From positions 24,124 through 88,123 of the forward strand of contig CAIRMO010000055.1 of NCBI GenBank assembly GCA_903879705.1: a DNA stretch of 64,000 bases. Direction: 5' to 3'. This document shows, one piece after another, positions 25,201 through 35,289 of this stretch. A model generated the notes under the pieces. The model did not search any database. It was not told where the DNA came from and saw only the letters and a list, made by a program, of their open reading frames with translations. Every line of letters starts with the position of its first letter. Position 1 is the first letter of the stretch. This DNA is from an uncultured Candidatus Competibacteraceae bacterium (GTDB lineage: Bacteria > Pseudomonadota > Gammaproteobacteria > Competibacterales > Competibacteraceae). The position numbers were made by a program, and so were the translations under genes.

Positions 25201-26708
25201 CGATGGGCTGGTGGGGGGTGGGATTGGCGATCGGTTTGCCGTGGCTGACCGGGACGCTCTGGATATCCGGTGGTCGGCGCGGGGACGGAGTGCCCGGCGG
25301 CGGAGCTGTGGCGATGGGCTATGGCTATGTTCTCGGTCTGCTGGTCGTCACCTTGTTGTTGCGGGCGCAGGCGGCGCTGGGCTGGCGGCTGGACGCGACT
25401 GCGCCGCTGGTCATCATGGCGCTGGTAGCGCTGGCGGGCGGCTGGCGAATCTGGCGGCAGGTGACCGGTCACACGCCCCATCCCGGCCCGCTTCTGCCAA
25501 GAGGACGAGGGGCTTCGCGCTGGCAATGGCTGCTGTTCGCGCTGCTGCTGGGTTGGCTGGGCTGGCGATTTGTGATCCTGGCGCAGGAAATCTGGCTGCG
25601 GCCACTGTATCCCTGGGATGCCTGGACCACTTGGGCCGTTCGGCCCCGGGTATGGTCGGAGTGGCGCGAGTTGATCCCGTTTGTAGCCCCTCAACTGTGG
25701 TTGGCTGACCCGACCGGATCGGCTTATACCATCGAGGCCTGGGCCTATCCCTGGACCGTGCCCTTGCTGGCGCTATGGCCGACCCTGGCGTTGGGTGCCT
25801 GGAACGAGACTGCGGCGAACCTGCCCTGGCTTGGCGCGGCGCTGGCACTGGGATTTGGCTTCTACGGGCAGGCGCGCTGGTGGGGAGCATCGCCGCTGAT
25901 CGCGTTGATCTTTACTTGGCTGCTATTGTCGTTGCCCCTGCTGGATACCCATATCGCCTTGGCCGGTTATGCCGACTTCTGGCTGGCGACGGTGTTCGGC
26001 TTGTCGGTGATCGCGTTCTGGCAATGGGCGCGAACCGGCGACCGCCGGCAGGGCGTCCTGGCAGTGCTGCTGGCGCTGGCCTGTCCGCTGCTCAAGCTGG
26101 AAGGCGCAGTCTGGCTGATGCTGTTTATTCCGGCGCTGCTGACGGTCGGGTTACGGGGCTGGCCGTTGCGGATACTCGCGGCAGCCGTGGCGATCCTCGG
26201 AGTCGGCTGGTGGGCGGTGGGCGGCGTGGCGTTTACCCTTCCGGGATGGGGCGCGTTCAGCCTGACCCCGACGCTGATTCAAGTTCCATCGCTGGGGACG
26301 TTTAATCTGGGCTATCGGGGCAGCTGGGACCCGGTGTTGAACAACTTTTTCGTTCTTTCCAATTGGCATCTGTTCTGGTACCTGGCCCTGATCGGCGTCG
26401 GGCTGGTGGTGGTTCGCTGGCCGGTGGAACGCTGGCAACACGCGCAACTGGTTTTGATGGTTGCCAGCCTGGCCGCGCTGTTCGTGCTGTTTTTTATGAC
26501 TGACGCGCAGCGCTGGGCCGAGTACTACACCAGCATCAACCGGGTGTTTTTCGAATTCATTCCGGCTTTCCTGTTTTGGGTGCTGACCGTCCTGGTTCCG
26601 CCGCGTTCAACCGGTCGCGCTGGCCAACGTCTGCCGGTAGCTCTCGATCACGGCGGCAGCGACCGGCCCGATCCCGAACTGCTCCTGCAGCGCGGTCACC
26701 CCGGCTAG
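25197..26708 (+). CDS. Polytopic membrane protein, GT-C-like, unknown function
   Basis: 503 residues with about ten to twelve membrane spans. A periplasmic loop carries YPWDAWTTWAVRPRVW, of the kind seen after TM1 or TM3 in GT-C sugar transferases, so a lipid-sugar-dependent transferase or polymerase is plausible but not shown. The ribosome site GAGGAGG is strong. Two oddities: residues ~92-106 come from an inserted palindromic repeat, and the last ~34 residues are encoded where the opposite strand encodes the end of a GT4 gene and look non-native. Confidence 0.72.
   Translation: MTMGWWGVGLAIGLPWLTGTLWISGGRRGDGVPGGGAVAMGYGYVLGLLVVTLLLRAQAALGWRLDATAPLVIMALVALAGGWRIWRQVTGHTPHPGPLLPRGRGASRWQWLLFALLLGWLGWRFVILAQEIWLRPLYPWDAWTTWAVRPRVWSEWRELIPFVAPQLWLADPTGSAYTIEAWAYPWTVPLLALWPTLALGAWNETAANLPWLGAALALGFGFYGQARWWGASPLIALIFTWLLLSLPLLDTHIALAGYADFWLATVFGLSVIAFWQWARTGDRRQGVLAVLLALACPLLKLEGAVWLMLFIPALLTVGLRGWPLRILAAAVAILGVGWWAVGGVAFTLPGWGAFSLTPTLIQVPSLGTFNLGYRGSWDPVLNNFFVLSNWHLFWYLALIGVGLVVVRWPVERWQHAQLVLMVASLAALFVLFFMTDAQRWAEYYTSINRVFFEFIPAFLFWVLTVLVPPRSTGRAGQRLPVALDHGGSDRPDPELLLQRGHPG
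25469..25517. repeat. Dispersed palindromic repeat inserted inside a coding sequence
   Basis: The DNA CACACGCCCCATCCCGGCCC and its continuation to GAGGACGAGGGGC read HTPHPGPLLPRGRGAS in frame. This peptide is the well-known translation of a dispersed bacterial repeat (TPHPGPLPxGRG type). Its insertion here is in frame and between two membrane spans. Confidence 0.7.
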
Positions 26709-27794
26709 ACCCAGCCCCGCCCGACGTGCCGGGTCCGCTTGCAGTTCCCGCAGCGCCGCAGCCAGCGGCACAGGATCGCCCGGCGGAACCAGTAAGCCAT
26801 GCCCCGCCCGCTGCACCACCCAGCCGGTCCCTGAACCGGGGATAGCGCTAACCACTACCGGCTTGCCGAAGCGCATCGCCTCCAGCAATACCAGACCGAA
26901 GGCTTCGGTGCGTTCCAGCGATGGCAAGCACAACACATCGCAACTGACCAGCAGGGCATTGAGATCGGCTTCCGGTTGAAAGCCGGGCACGCTGACTCGC
27001 CCGCTCAGCGCCAGCGATTGAATCAGCCCTTCCAGTCGAGTGCGGCGCTCGCCGGTTCCCACGATCAGCACCCGGCTGTCCGGCAGCCCGGTGGCGGCGC
27101 GGATCAGCGTCTCGTGGCCCTTGTAATAGGTCAGCCGGCCAACCGCCAGGATGCGGAAGGCGCGCTCCCCGCCGGTCGAGGTCTTCCCCCACAGCGCTTC
27201 CGCTCGTTGCCGAGCGGCGGGATCAGGTTCGGGGATACGGGCGGGATTGAGACCGAGCGGGATGATCCGGCAGCGGTCGCGCCACGGTGCCAGCGCCGCG
27301 CTGGCGTCCAGATACGGCGGCGACGTGGCGATGATCGCCCGGCTGGTGGCGAGCAACCGTTGTTCCAGCGGCCGGTACAGGCGATAGGCCAGTGCCAGTC
27401 GCCGGTCGATAAGCGAAGCCACCACGTCGGCGTGCCAGTGAATCACCCAGGGCAAGCGGCGGGCGGCGGGTAGCGCCAGCGCCCAGAATGCCGAGGTGTT
27501 GGGCAGATGCAGGTGCAGCAGGTCGGGTTGAAACGCCCGGATCGCCCGATTTAACCAGAGTGGAAAGGTCGGACTGATTGGTGCATAGAGCAATCGGCCA
27601 TGGCAAGGGGCGCGGTAAATCGGCAATGGATCGGCGGGATCGGGGAGCGGGCTGCGCCGAAACGGTTGCTCGTCATGCACCACTGCCGCCGCCGCAACGC
27701 CCTGGGTTTGCAGCGCCGGCAGCAGATCGGCCAGGAAGTGTTCAATGCCGCCGGCAAAGGGCGGGTAGTATTTGCCGAGGTGCAGAACGCGCAT
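26607..27794 (-). CDS. Glycosyltransferase family 4
   Basis: 395 residues, GT-B. N-terminal domain starts VLHLGKYYPPFAGGIEHFLA; donor domain has ILAVGRLTYYKGHETLIRAA, VLIVGTGERRTRLEGL and SLERTEAFGLVLLEAMRFGK with the E-x7-E motif. Last gene of a minus-strand operon starting at gmd; starts four bases after the DUF2304 stop. Its 3' end overlaps the convergent membrane-protein gene by 102 bases. Sugar specificity unassigned, possibly mannose or fucose given the operon. Confidence 0.92.
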   Translation of the reverse strand: MRVLHLGKYYPPFAGGIEHFLADLLPALQTQGVAAAAVVHDEQPFRRSPLPDPADPLPIYRAPCHGRLLYAPISPTFPLWLNRAIRAFQPDLLHLHLPNTSAFWALALPAARRLPWVIHWHADVVASLIDRRLALAYRLYRPLEQRLLATSRAIIATSPPYLDASAALAPWRDRCRIIPLGLNPARIPEPDPAARQRAEALWGKTSTGGERAFRILAVGRLTYYKGHETLIRAATGLPDSRVLIVGTGERRTRLEGLIQSLALSGRVSVPGFQPEADLNALLVSCDVLCLPSLERTEAFGLVLLEAMRFGKPVVVSAIPGSGTGWVVQRAGHGLLVPPGDPVPLAAALRELQADPARRAGLGLAGVTALQEQFGIGPVAAAVIESYRQTLASATG

Positions 27795-27797
27795 GGC

Positions 27798-28190
27798 TTA
27801 TTCGGCAACATCAGGTTGTTGCGGGTTGCGCTCTGCGGCGGGATCAGCGGCGGTGGCCAGCGGCGCTTGCGCCTCCAGGATCGCCATTCGCTGCGCCAGC
27901 CGCCGGATGAGCCGCTCCTGCCGGGAACGCTCCAGATCCATGGTCAGGATTTTGACCAGCAGCAGACCTAATCCCAGGATAACCGCCAGAATTGGCGAGT
28001 AGCTGACGCCCAGTTGGACGGCCAGCCGGTCGAACAGGCGAGGAAAAAACCCGAGCAAGGCGACCAGCACCGCGCTGCTGATCCACCAGGTGGCGTAAGG
28101 CCCGTGCAAGTGATCGCGGCGGACCAGCATCAGGATGATGGCGGCGATGACAATGCCCATCACGGTCGAGGTGATTTGATAAGTGATCAT
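27798..28190 (-). CDS. DUF2304 family small membrane protein
   Basis: 130 residues with three predicted membrane spans (about 5-22, 34-52, 66-88) and a charged C-terminal tail starting ERSRQERLIRRLAQRMAIL. Length and topology match DUF2304 proteins, which usually sit beside a dolichyl-phosphate mannose synthase-like GT2, as here. They are thought to help lipid-sugar transfer at the membrane; role inferred from that linkage. Confidence 0.82.
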   Translation of the reverse strand: MITYQITSTVMGIVIAAIILMLVRRDHLHGPYATWWISSAVLVALLGFFPRLFDRLAVQLGVSYSPILAVILGLGLLLVKILTMDLERSRQERLIRRLAQRMAILEAQAPLATAADPAAERNPQQPDVAE

Positions 28191-28208
28191 GGAGTGGGTT
28201 GGGAGTCG

Positions 28209-28910
28209 TCAATCGTCGGGCGGCAGATGGTTATAGCCGACCCGGGCCAGACAGAGCAGGCTGGTTTGCAGCATGTATTTTCCCACGATCCACCAGGAGC
28301 GGAATACTCGTGAGGCACCGGCGGCGCGCAGTTGCATGGAGACGGGCGCTTCAGCGATACGCAGACCCTTGCGAAACAGGATCAGCAGGACGCCGACATC
28401 CTGGTAGTCCAATAGACTCGCCTCGCGCGAGGCGAGGACGGTGATGGCGGCATGGTTGTAGGCGCGAAACCCGGAGGTGATGTCTTCCAGCCGGATACCG
28501 GTGAGTAACCGGAAGTAGCTCCAGGCCATGCGCCGGGCCCGGCTGGCGCGTTCGGGAAATGAGCCGATGACGATATCTGCCTGGTGGGCCGCCAGTGGCT
28601 GGAGCAGATCACCGATGTTTTCCGGTTCGTGCTGACCATCTGCGTCGAGGGTGACCGCGGTGCGGTAGCCTTGTTGTAGCGCATAGCGCAGCCCGGTCTG
28701 GATGGCCCCCCACGCGCCGAGCTGGATGGTCAGGGGCAACACGGTCGCGCCGGCAGCGCTGGCGACGCTGGCGGTCGCGTCGGCGCTGCAATCATCGATG
28801 ACCACCACCCGGCAACCCCATAGCTGCTGAACCCGATCGACGATCTGACCGACAGTGGCTTCTTCGTTATAAGCGGGGATCAGGGCGATCAGGCGGTCAG
28901 GACAGGTCAT
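28209..28910 (-). CDS. Dolichyl-phosphate mannosyltransferase-like glycosyltransferase (GT2)
   Basis: 233 residues, GT-A fold without C-terminal membrane spans. Motifs: LIALIPAYNEEATVGQIV, VVVIDDCSADATASVA, TLDADGQHEPENIGDLL and the acceptor-side ITSGFRAYNHAAI. Such enzymes load mannose or another hexose onto a polyprenyl phosphate. Paired with the DUF2304 gene downstream (18-base gap) and preceded by fcl (52-base gap). Confidence 0.9.
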   Translation of the reverse strand: MTCPDRLIALIPAYNEEATVGQIVDRVQQLWGCRVVVIDDCSADATASVASAAGATVLPLTIQLGAWGAIQTGLRYALQQGYRTAVTLDADGQHEPENIGDLLQPLAAHQADIVIGSFPERASRARRMAWSYFRLLTGIRLEDITSGFRAYNHAAITVLASREASLLDYQDVGVLLILFRKGLRIAEAPVSMQLRAAGASRVFRSWWIVGKYMLQTSLLCLARVGYNHLPPDD

Positions 28911-28962
28911 GGCGTTTCGGTCAGCTTTGGCGTCGGGATGAGGGGGAGTGAACGGTTACTTT

Positions 28963-29997
28963 TCATTCCGCAACATACCCGTCATAGGTCGCTTTGAGTC
29001 CAGTCGGCAGGTCGATGCGCGCCTGCCAGCCCAGACCGGCAAGCCGTGACACATCGAGCAGTTTTTGCGGGGCGCCATCGGGTTGGGTCGGATCAAACCT
29101 GAACGCGCCATGGTAACCGACCATCCGCGCAATCTGTTCGGCCAGTTCACGGATGGTGACGTCCATGCCGATCCCGATATTGACCAGCGCGGTGGTGTCG
29201 GTGCGCAGGCCGATGTGAATGCAGGCGGCGGCCATGTCGTCCACATGCAGGAACTCGCGCCGGGGTGTACCTGTCCCCCAGAGCAGAACGCAGGGCACCG
29301 TGGGCGGATGGGGGGGAATGCCCAGACTTTGTTGAAGATCGGCCGGGATCGGGCCGAACCGGGTCTGGTCCCGGGCGATGCCGGCCCAGTCGCCAGCCTG
29401 GGCCAGTTTTGCCAGATGGAACTTGCGGATCAGGGCGGGCAGGACGTGGGAGTTTTGCAGATCAAAGTTGTCGCCGGTTCCGTAAAGATTGGTCGGCATC
29501 ACCGGGACAAAAGCCGTTCCGTATTGCCGATTGTAGGCGTCGCACATTTCTACCCCAGCGATTTTGGCAATGGCGTAGGGGGCGTTGGTCGGTTCCAGCA
29601 ACCCGGTCAGTAGCGCATCCTCTTTAATGGGCTGGTGGGCAAATTTTGGGTAGATGCAGGAGCTGCCGAGGAAGATCAGCCGCCGGACGCCGCTGCGATA
29701 GGCCTGGTGGATGACATTGGCTTGCATCATCAGATTTTCGTAGAGGAATTGACCGCGATAGACGTTGTTGGCGTGGATGCCGCCGACTTTAGCGGCGGCC
29801 AGAAACACGCAATCGGGGCGTTCGGTGGCGAAGAAGCAGGCGGTCGCGGCCTGATCGAGCAGATCGAGTTCGGCGTGGCTGCGCAGCAGCAGGTTTTGAT
29901 AACCCTGAGCGCGCAAGGCACGGACCAGGGCGGATCCGACCAGGCCGCGATGGCCGGCGATGTAGATTTTAGCGTGCGGATCCATGCGTACCCTCAC
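28963..29997 (-). CDS. fcl: GDP-L-fucose synthase
   Basis: 344 residues; an ATG at 29985 (MDPHAKIY) is an alternative start. It converts GDP-4-keto-6-deoxy-mannose to GDP-L-fucose by 3,5-epimerisation and NADPH reduction. SDR features: [26 protein letters not shown] (catalytic Cys), [20 protein letters not shown] (YxxxK) and [11 protein letters not shown]. The start overlaps the gmd stop by four bases, so both are coupled. Confidence 0.96.
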   Translation of the reverse strand: MRVRMDPHAKIYIAGHRGLVGSALVRALRAQGYQNLLLRSHAELDLLDQAATACFFATERPDCVFLAAAKVGGIHANNVYRGQFLYENLMMQANVIHQAYRSGVRRLIFLGSSCIYPKFAHQPIKEDALLTGLLEPTNAPYAIAKIAGVEMCDAYNRQYGTAFVPVMPTNLYGTGDNFDLQNSHVLPALIRKFHLAKLAQAGDWAGIARDQTRFGPIPADLQQSLGIPPHPPTVPCVLLWGTGTPRREFLHVDDMAAACIHIGLRTDTTALVNIGIGMDVTIRELAEQIARMVGYHGAFRFDPTQPDGAPQKLLDVSRLAGLGWQARIDLPTGLKATYDGYVAE

Positions 29998-31109
29998 TCG
30001 TGATAGTTGAAGGCTTTGAAGCCCGCACGTTTGATCAAGCGGTCACGCTGAGCCAGCTTGAAGTCTTCCTCGACCATTTCCTTGACCAGTTCGGCAAAAC
30101 TGGTCGTCGGGGTCCAGCCGAGCTTTTCCCGGGCCTTGGTGGGATCGCCCAGCAGGGTTTCCACTTCGGTGGGGCGGAAGTAGCGCGGATCAACGGCAAC
30201 GATGGTTTGCCCCGGCTGAAGCTGCAAACCCTCCGCCTCGACCCTCTCGACCCGGCCGATCTCGTTCACGCCGGCACCCTCGAAGTGTACGGTGATGCCG
30301 AGTTCAGCCGCGGCGCGGGTGACAAAATCACGCACCGAGTATTGCACCCCGGTGGCGATAACAAAGTCATCGGGCTGTTCCTGTTGCAGCATCAGCCATT
30401 GCATTTCCACATAGTCGCGGGCGTGGCCCCAGTCGCGCAGCGAATCCAGGTTGCCCAAATACAGGCAGTCTTGCAGGCCCAGTGCGATGCGGGCGATGGC
30501 GCGGCTGATCTTGCGGGTGACGAAGGTTTCGCCGCGTAATTTGGATTCGTGGTTGAACAGGATGCCGTTGCAGGCGTACAGGCCATAGGCTTCTCGATAG
30601 TTGACCGTGATCCAGTAGGCGTAGAGCTTGGCGACGGCGTAGGGCGAGCGCGGGTAGAAGGGGGTGGTTTCCTTCTGGGGGGTTTCCTGCACCAGGCCAT
30701 AGAGTTCGGAGGTGGAGGCTTGATAAAAGCGGGTTTTCTGCTCCAGCTTCAAGATGCGGATGGCTTCCAGCATCCGCAGCGCGCCAAGGGCGTCGCTGTT
30801 GGCGGTGTATTCGGGGCTTTCAAACGAAACCGCGACATGCGATTGCGCACCGAGGTTGTAGATTTCGTCGGGCTGGACCTGCTGCACGATGCGGATCAGG
30901 TTGGTCGAGTCAGTGAGGTCGCCATAGTGCAGAATGAACTGGCGGTTGTCGATATGCGGGTCCTGGTAGAGATGGTCAATGCGGTCGGTGTTGAACAGCG
31001 AGGCGCGGCGCTTGATGCCGTGTACCTGGTAGCCTTTTTTGAGCAGGAATTCGGCCAGATACGCGCCGTCCTGCCCAGTGATGCCGGTGATCAGTGCGGT
31101 CTTGTTCAT
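29994..31109 (-). CDS. gmd: GDP-mannose 4,6-dehydratase
   Basis: 371 residues, the usual length. It makes GDP-4-keto-6-deoxy-D-mannose, the first committed step to GDP-fucose. Motifs: [20 protein letters not shown] (NADP-binding), the catalytic STSELYG (Thr/Ser-Glu), [15 protein letters not shown] (YxxxK) and [15 protein letters not shown]. First gene of the minus-strand polysaccharide operon. Immediately upstream lies the IS4-like remnant. Confidence 0.97.
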   Translation of the reverse strand: MNKTALITGITGQDGAYLAEFLLKKGYQVHGIKRRASLFNTDRIDHLYQDPHIDNRQFILHYGDLTDSTNLIRIVQQVQPDEIYNLGAQSHVAVSFESPEYTANSDALGALRMLEAIRILKLEQKTRFYQASTSELYGLVQETPQKETTPFYPRSPYAVAKLYAYWITVNYREAYGLYACNGILFNHESKLRGETFVTRKISRAIARIALGLQDCLYLGNLDSLRDWGHARDYVEMQWLMLQQEQPDDFVIATGVQYSVRDFVTRAAAELGITVHFEGAGVNEIGRVERVEAEGLQLQPGQTIVAVDPRYFRPTEVETLLGDPTKAREKLGWTPTTSFAELVKEMVEEDFKLAQRDRLIKRAGFKAFNYHE

Positions 31110-31139
31110 CAGGATTTTCCGCGAGAAACCTCGGCTTTA

Positions 31140-31510
31140 GGCCGGAGAGGTAGGGTGGGCCGCCCGCAAGAGCGGTTTTAGCAAAGTCGTTACCGTAAGC
31201 CCGGATAGAGGCCACCAGACCGAAATTCGGGAACATCGCGGCCTGCAAGGCACTGCGGGCGAGTATTCTAAAGCTCCAATGGTCTGGATTGGTTTGTTCT
31301 TGCGCTTTTTTTCTAACGGAGTTGGGCGTTCGCCAGCGTCTTGTTGTCCGGTACGAATGCACCCGCGCATGGCGAGGGCCATAATCAGCAGGAGGCGATC
31401 CAGACGATCCGGGGCGCGCCACTGAGTGGCTTCCAGGTCAAAGCTGCGACTTTTGAAGTCGAAGAACCACGGTTCACCCGTTTGAGGGTCTGATTGCCTG
31501 AAAAGTCGAA
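31140..31510 (-). pseudogene. IS4-family-like transposase, C-terminal remnant with frameshift
   Basis: The minus strand encodes EPWFFDFKSRSFDLEATQW and RLDRLLLIMALAMRG, matching the end of IS4-type DDE transposases (where the catalytic Glu helix is followed by such a segment), then KKRKNKP. After a run of seven A on the coding strand (near 31310) the match continues in another frame: PDHWSFRILARSAL. There is no N-terminal part, start, or terminal inverted repeat. It fills most of the 440 bases between gmd and the esterase gene. Confidence 0.7.
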
Positions 31511-31549
31511 CATCGCGTTTACCTCCACCAACCTCCAACCTTGCCCGCC

Positions 31550-32233
31550 ATGACTGAGCCACTACTAACCACTCTTGAAATCGAACCTGCCGGCGTCGCC
31601 CGATCCACGGTGATCTGGATGCACGGTCTGGGCGCTGATGCCCGTGATTTTGAACCTATCGTCCAGGAATTGAAGTTGCCAGCGGAATTGGGTATTCGTT
31701 TCGTCTTCCCCAATGCGCCGATCCGCGCGGTCACGATCAATAACGGGACGCAAATGCGCGCCTGGTACGATGTGCTGAGTCTCGATTTGCCACGTCAGGA
31801 AGATGCCGATGGCGTCTATGCTTCTGAACAAGCGATTAATGCCCTGCTGGAGCGCGAAAAACAGCGGGGAATCCCGACTGACCGAAGGGTACTGGCCGGT
31901 TTTTCTCAAGGCGGGGTAATGGCCTTGCATACCGGCTTGCGCTATCCGGAGCGGTTGGCCGGTATTCTGGCGCTGTCCTGCTATATCCCGCTGGCTGCCC
32001 GGTTAGGCAATGAGCGCCGGACGGCCAATCAATCTACGCCGATTTTTATTACGCATGGCGATTACGACGCGGTCATTCCGATGCACTATGGTCAACAGAG
32101 CGTCAATCTATTGCAACGCTTGGGCTACACCGTGCAATGGAGCCACTACGGCATAGGCCATGAAGTGTGCTGGGAGGAAATCCGCGACATCAGCCATTGG
32201 TTGCAGCGGGTTTTAACTAAGCCAGAGGCGTGA
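31550..32233 (+). CDS. Carboxylesterase/phospholipase, alpha/beta hydrolase
   Basis: 227 residues from ATG 31550. Matches the bacterial carboxylesterase (acyl-protein thioesterase-like) family: VIWMHGLGADARDFEPIV with the oxyanion loop, nucleophile elbow GFSQGG (Ser ~119), then THGDYDAVIPM (Asp) and YGIGHEVCWEEI (His). Cytoplasmic; substrates are short acyl esters. Its start lies just past the IS remnant; it is a lone gene convergent with gatB. Confidence 0.92.
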   Translation: MTEPLLTTLEIEPAGVARSTVIWMHGLGADARDFEPIVQELKLPAELGIRFVFPNAPIRAVTINNGTQMRAWYDVLSLDLPRQEDADGVYASEQAINALLEREKQRGIPTDRRVLAGFSQGGVMALHTGLRYPERLAGILALSCYIPLAARLGNERRTANQSTPIFITHGDYDAVIPMHYGQQSVNLLQRLGYTVQWSHYGIGHEVCWEEIRDISHWLQRVLTKPEA

Positions 32234-32266
32234 GGGATTAACCGTTGCCCTTTGCGATGGTTGTTT

Positions 32267-32293
32267 GACGATGCCGGGAACGTCGGCATCGTC
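32267..32293. terminator. Hairpin between convergent genes
   Basis: Perfect 10-base stem GACGATGCCG / CGGCATCGTC with a 7-base loop, centred between the convergent esterase and gatB stops. There is no long T-run on either side, so termination may be weak or Rho-assisted. Confidence 0.5.
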
Positions 32294-32307
32294 CACCGTG
32301 AACTGCT

Positions 32308-33747
32308 TTAGCCCTTTAACTTTTCCGCCAACAGATCATTGACCTGTTGTGGATTGGCCTTGCCTTTGGATACTTTCATCACTTGCCCGACAAAAAAGGC
32401 GAACAGCTTGTCCTTGCCGGCGCGATATTGAATGAGTTGATCCGGATTAGCCGCCATCACTTCATCAATGACTTTTTCAATGGCTGACATATCCGTAATC
32501 TGCCGCAAGCCACGTTTTTCAATAATGGCGTCCGTATCACCTTCACCCGTCCACAGGGCTTCAAAAACATCCTTGGCGATTTTACCCGAAATGGTTCGAT
32601 CCTGAATCCGTCGCAATAAACCGGCTAATTGTACGGCACTCACTGGACTGTCGGCAAGATCCTTGCTGTCCTTATTCAGGAAAGCGGAAAAATCGCCCAT
32701 CACCCAGTTGGCACACAGTTTCGGTTCGCCACCCATCGCCGCAACGACCGCTTCGTAATAGTCGCTTAACTCGCGGGCAGCGGTCAACACTCCGGCATCA
32801 TAATTCGACAGACCGTAGTGTGCTACAAAGCGTTGTTTCTTGATATCCGGCAATTCCGGCAAGCAGGCGCGGGCCGCATCAATAAACGCCTCATCCAATA
32901 CCAGTGGCAATAAATCCGGATCGGGAAAATAGCGGTAATCATTGGCTTCTTCCTTACTGCGCATGGGCCGGGTTTCGCCCTTGTCGGGATCGTACAGCCG
33001 GGTTTCCTGCACTATTTTTCCGCCGGATTCAAGCCGATCGATCTGTCGCTCAATTTCAAATTCAATCGCCCGTTCGACAAAGCGGAATGAATTAAGATTC
33101 TTGATTTCAGCGCGGGTCCCAAACGAACTTTGACCCTTGGGCCGCACCGAAACATTGGCGTCGCAGCGAAATGAGCCTTCCTGCATGTTGCCGTCACAGA
33201 TGCCAAGATACACCACCATCTGATGCAGCTTTTTCATATACGCCACGGCTTCTTTGGCCGAACGCAAATCCGGCTCCGAGACAATTTCCAACAGTGGGGT
33301 GCCGGCGCGATTCAGGTCAATCCCGGACAGCCCTTGAAAGTCTTCATGCAGCGACTTGCCGGCGTCTTCTTCGAGATGGGCGCGGGTAATGCCGATAACC
33401 TTGCTGGATCCATCATCCAGATCAATGAGCAATTCACCTTTTCCGACCACGGGCAATTCATACTGGCTGATCTGGTAACCTTTCGGCAAATCGGGATAAA
33501 AGTAATTCTTGCGGGCGAATACCGAACGGCGGGCGATATTCGCGCCAATCGCCAATCCGAGCATTACCGCCATTCGCACTGCTTCCCGATTCAGCACCGG
33601 CAATACTCCAGGCATTCCCAGATCGATCGCGCACGCCTGAGTATTGGGTTCCGCACCATAAGCGGTGGCGGCAGCGGAAAAAATTTTGCTCTTGGTTGCC
33701 AGTTGGGCATGGATTTCCAGCCCGATCACGGTTTCCCATTCCATCAT
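32308..33747 (-). CDS. gatB: Asp-tRNA(Asn)/Glu-tRNA(Gln) amidotransferase subunit B
   Basis: 479 residues. GatB binds the mischarged tRNA and activates its acyl group within the cytoplasmic GatCAB complex. The signature [20 protein letters not shown] is at the N-terminus, then [36 protein letters not shown] and, at the C-terminus, the YqeY-like tail domain ([16 protein letters not shown]). Either of two adjacent ATGs could start it. Last of gatC-gatA-gatB; 63 bases follow gatA. Confidence 0.98.
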   Translation of the reverse strand: MMEWETVIGLEIHAQLATKSKIFSAAATAYGAEPNTQACAIDLGMPGVLPVLNREAVRMAVMLGLAIGANIARRSVFARKNYFYPDLPKGYQISQYELPVVGKGELLIDLDDGSSKVIGITRAHLEEDAGKSLHEDFQGLSGIDLNRAGTPLLEIVSEPDLRSAKEAVAYMKKLHQMVVYLGICDGNMQEGSFRCDANVSVRPKGQSSFGTRAEIKNLNSFRFVERAIEFEIERQIDRLESGGKIVQETRLYDPDKGETRPMRSKEEANDYRYFPDPDLLPLVLDEAFIDAARACLPELPDIKKQRFVAHYGLSNYDAGVLTAARELSDYYEAVVAAMGGEPKLCANWVMGDFSAFLNKDSKDLADSPVSAVQLAGLLRRIQDRTISGKIAKDVFEALWTGEGDTDAIIEKRGLRQITDMSAIEKVIDEVMAANPDQLIQYRAGKDKLFAFFVGQVMKVSKGKANPQQVNDLLAEKLKG

Positions 33748-33810
33748 TGCGGATCCTGCTAATACCTGAGTTGAAAACGCCCGGTTTCATTTGCGGAAAA
33801 CGCGGGAAGA

Positions 33811-35289
33811 TTAAGCAAAGGCGGACGGAACGCGGTCGTGCCAATCGGTGACTTGCTGATAGCGATGCGCCACATTCAGCAACCGCTCCTCTGCAAAGTA
33901 ATTGCCGATCAATTGCAAGCCGACGGGCCGTTGTCCCACAAATCCCGCGAGTAATGACAGCCCCGGCAAGCCCGCCAGATTCACCGCAATAGTATAAATG
34001 TCGGACAGGTACATGGTGATCGGATCGTCTACTTTCTCGCCCAGATTAAACGCCACGGTGGGCGAAGTCGGCCCGGCAATCACATCTACTTGTTCAAACG
34101 CCCGGCGAAAATCATCACTAATCAACCGGCGGATTTGCTGCGCCTTAAGATAATAGGCATCGTAGTAACCCGTCGATAACACGAAAGTACCAATCAGAAT
34201 CCGCCGTTGCACTTCCGCGCCAAAACCCTCAGCGCGGGAGCGGGTATACAAATCCAGCAGGTCTTTGGGATTTTCACAACGATGACCATAACGCACTCCA
34301 TCAAATCGAGCCAGATTCGACGAGCATTCAGCCGGGGCCACGACATAATAAACCGGAATTGCCAGTTGACTATTAGGCAGACTGATTTCTACCATTTCCG
34401 CACCCAGTCTCCGGTATTCAGCGATGGCCTCCGTCACAACCTCAGCGACGGCGCTATCCAGCCCTTCCCCAAAATACTCCTTAGGCAAGCCGATTTTTAA
34501 GCCAGCCAGCGGCTGATTCAAACCAGCAGCATAATCAGGAACCGGTTGATCCACACTGGTAGAATCACGCGGATCAAAACCGGCCATTGCTGCCAATAAT
34601 AATGCGCAATCTTCAGCAGTCCGCGCCATTGGCCCGGCCTGATCCAGACTGGAGGCATAGGCGATCATTCCCCAGCGCGACACCCGGCCATAAGTCGGCT
34701 TGATTCCAGTAATCCCGCACAAGGCCGCCGGCTGGCGAATCGAACCGCCGGTATCGGTGCCGGTCGCGCCAGGTGTCAATCGCGCCGCAATAGCCGCCGC
34801 CGAACCCCCCGAAGAACCGCCTGGCACTGCATTTACATCCCAGGGATTCCGCACCGGTCCGTAATAGCTGGTTTCATTGGACGATCCCATAGCAAACTCA
34901 TCCATGTTGGTTTTGCCGAGCAGCACTGCCCCCGCCGCATGAAGCCGTTCCACCACCGTCGCGTCATACGGGGCAATAAATCGGTCGAGCATCCGTGAAC
35001 CACAGGAGGTGCGAACGCCATTCGTGCAGAAAATATCTTTATGGGCGATGGGAATGCCAGTCAGCGGCCCGGCCTGATTCCGGCGGCGGTGTTCATCAGC
35101 GGCCCGGGCCTGAGCCAGCGCCAGTTCGGCAGTGATGGTAATAAAGGCGTTCAACTGCGGATTGTCGCGTTCAATTCTGGCTAAAAAGGCGCGGGTCAAT
35201 TCTTCACTGCTGAACTGGCCGGCAGCCAGTCCGGCGCTGAGTTGGGCAATGGTTTGTTCGTGCATGGTAGCGGGAGCGGATGCGTTCAT
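33811..35289 (-). CDS. gatA: Asp-tRNA(Asn)/Glu-tRNA(Gln) amidotransferase subunit A
   Basis: 492 residues, amidase-signature family. It hydrolyses glutamine and passes ammonia to GatB. The Ser-cisSer-Lys triad is visible: Lys84 in IPIAHKDIF, Ser159/160 in [11 protein letters not shown] and Ser183 in [11 protein letters not shown]. The start overlaps the gatC stop by four bases. Confidence 0.98.
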   Translation of the reverse strand: MNASAPATMHEQTIAQLSAGLAAGQFSSEELTRAFLARIERDNPQLNAFITITAELALAQARAADEHRRRNQAGPLTGIPIAHKDIFCTNGVRTSCGSRMLDRFIAPYDATVVERLHAAGAVLLGKTNMDEFAMGSSNETSYYGPVRNPWDVNAVPGGSSGGSAAAIAARLTPGATGTDTGGSIRQPAALCGITGIKPTYGRVSRWGMIAYASSLDQAGPMARTAEDCALLLAAMAGFDPRDSTSVDQPVPDYAAGLNQPLAGLKIGLPKEYFGEGLDSAVAEVVTEAIAEYRRLGAEMVEISLPNSQLAIPVYYVVAPAECSSNLARFDGVRYGHRCENPKDLLDLYTRSRAEGFGAEVQRRILIGTFVLSTGYYDAYYLKAQQIRRLISDDFRRAFEQVDVIAGPTSPTVAFNLGEKVDDPITMYLSDIYTIAVNLAGLPGLSLLAGFVGQRPVGLQLIGNYFAEERLLNVAHRYQQVTDWHDRVPSAFA

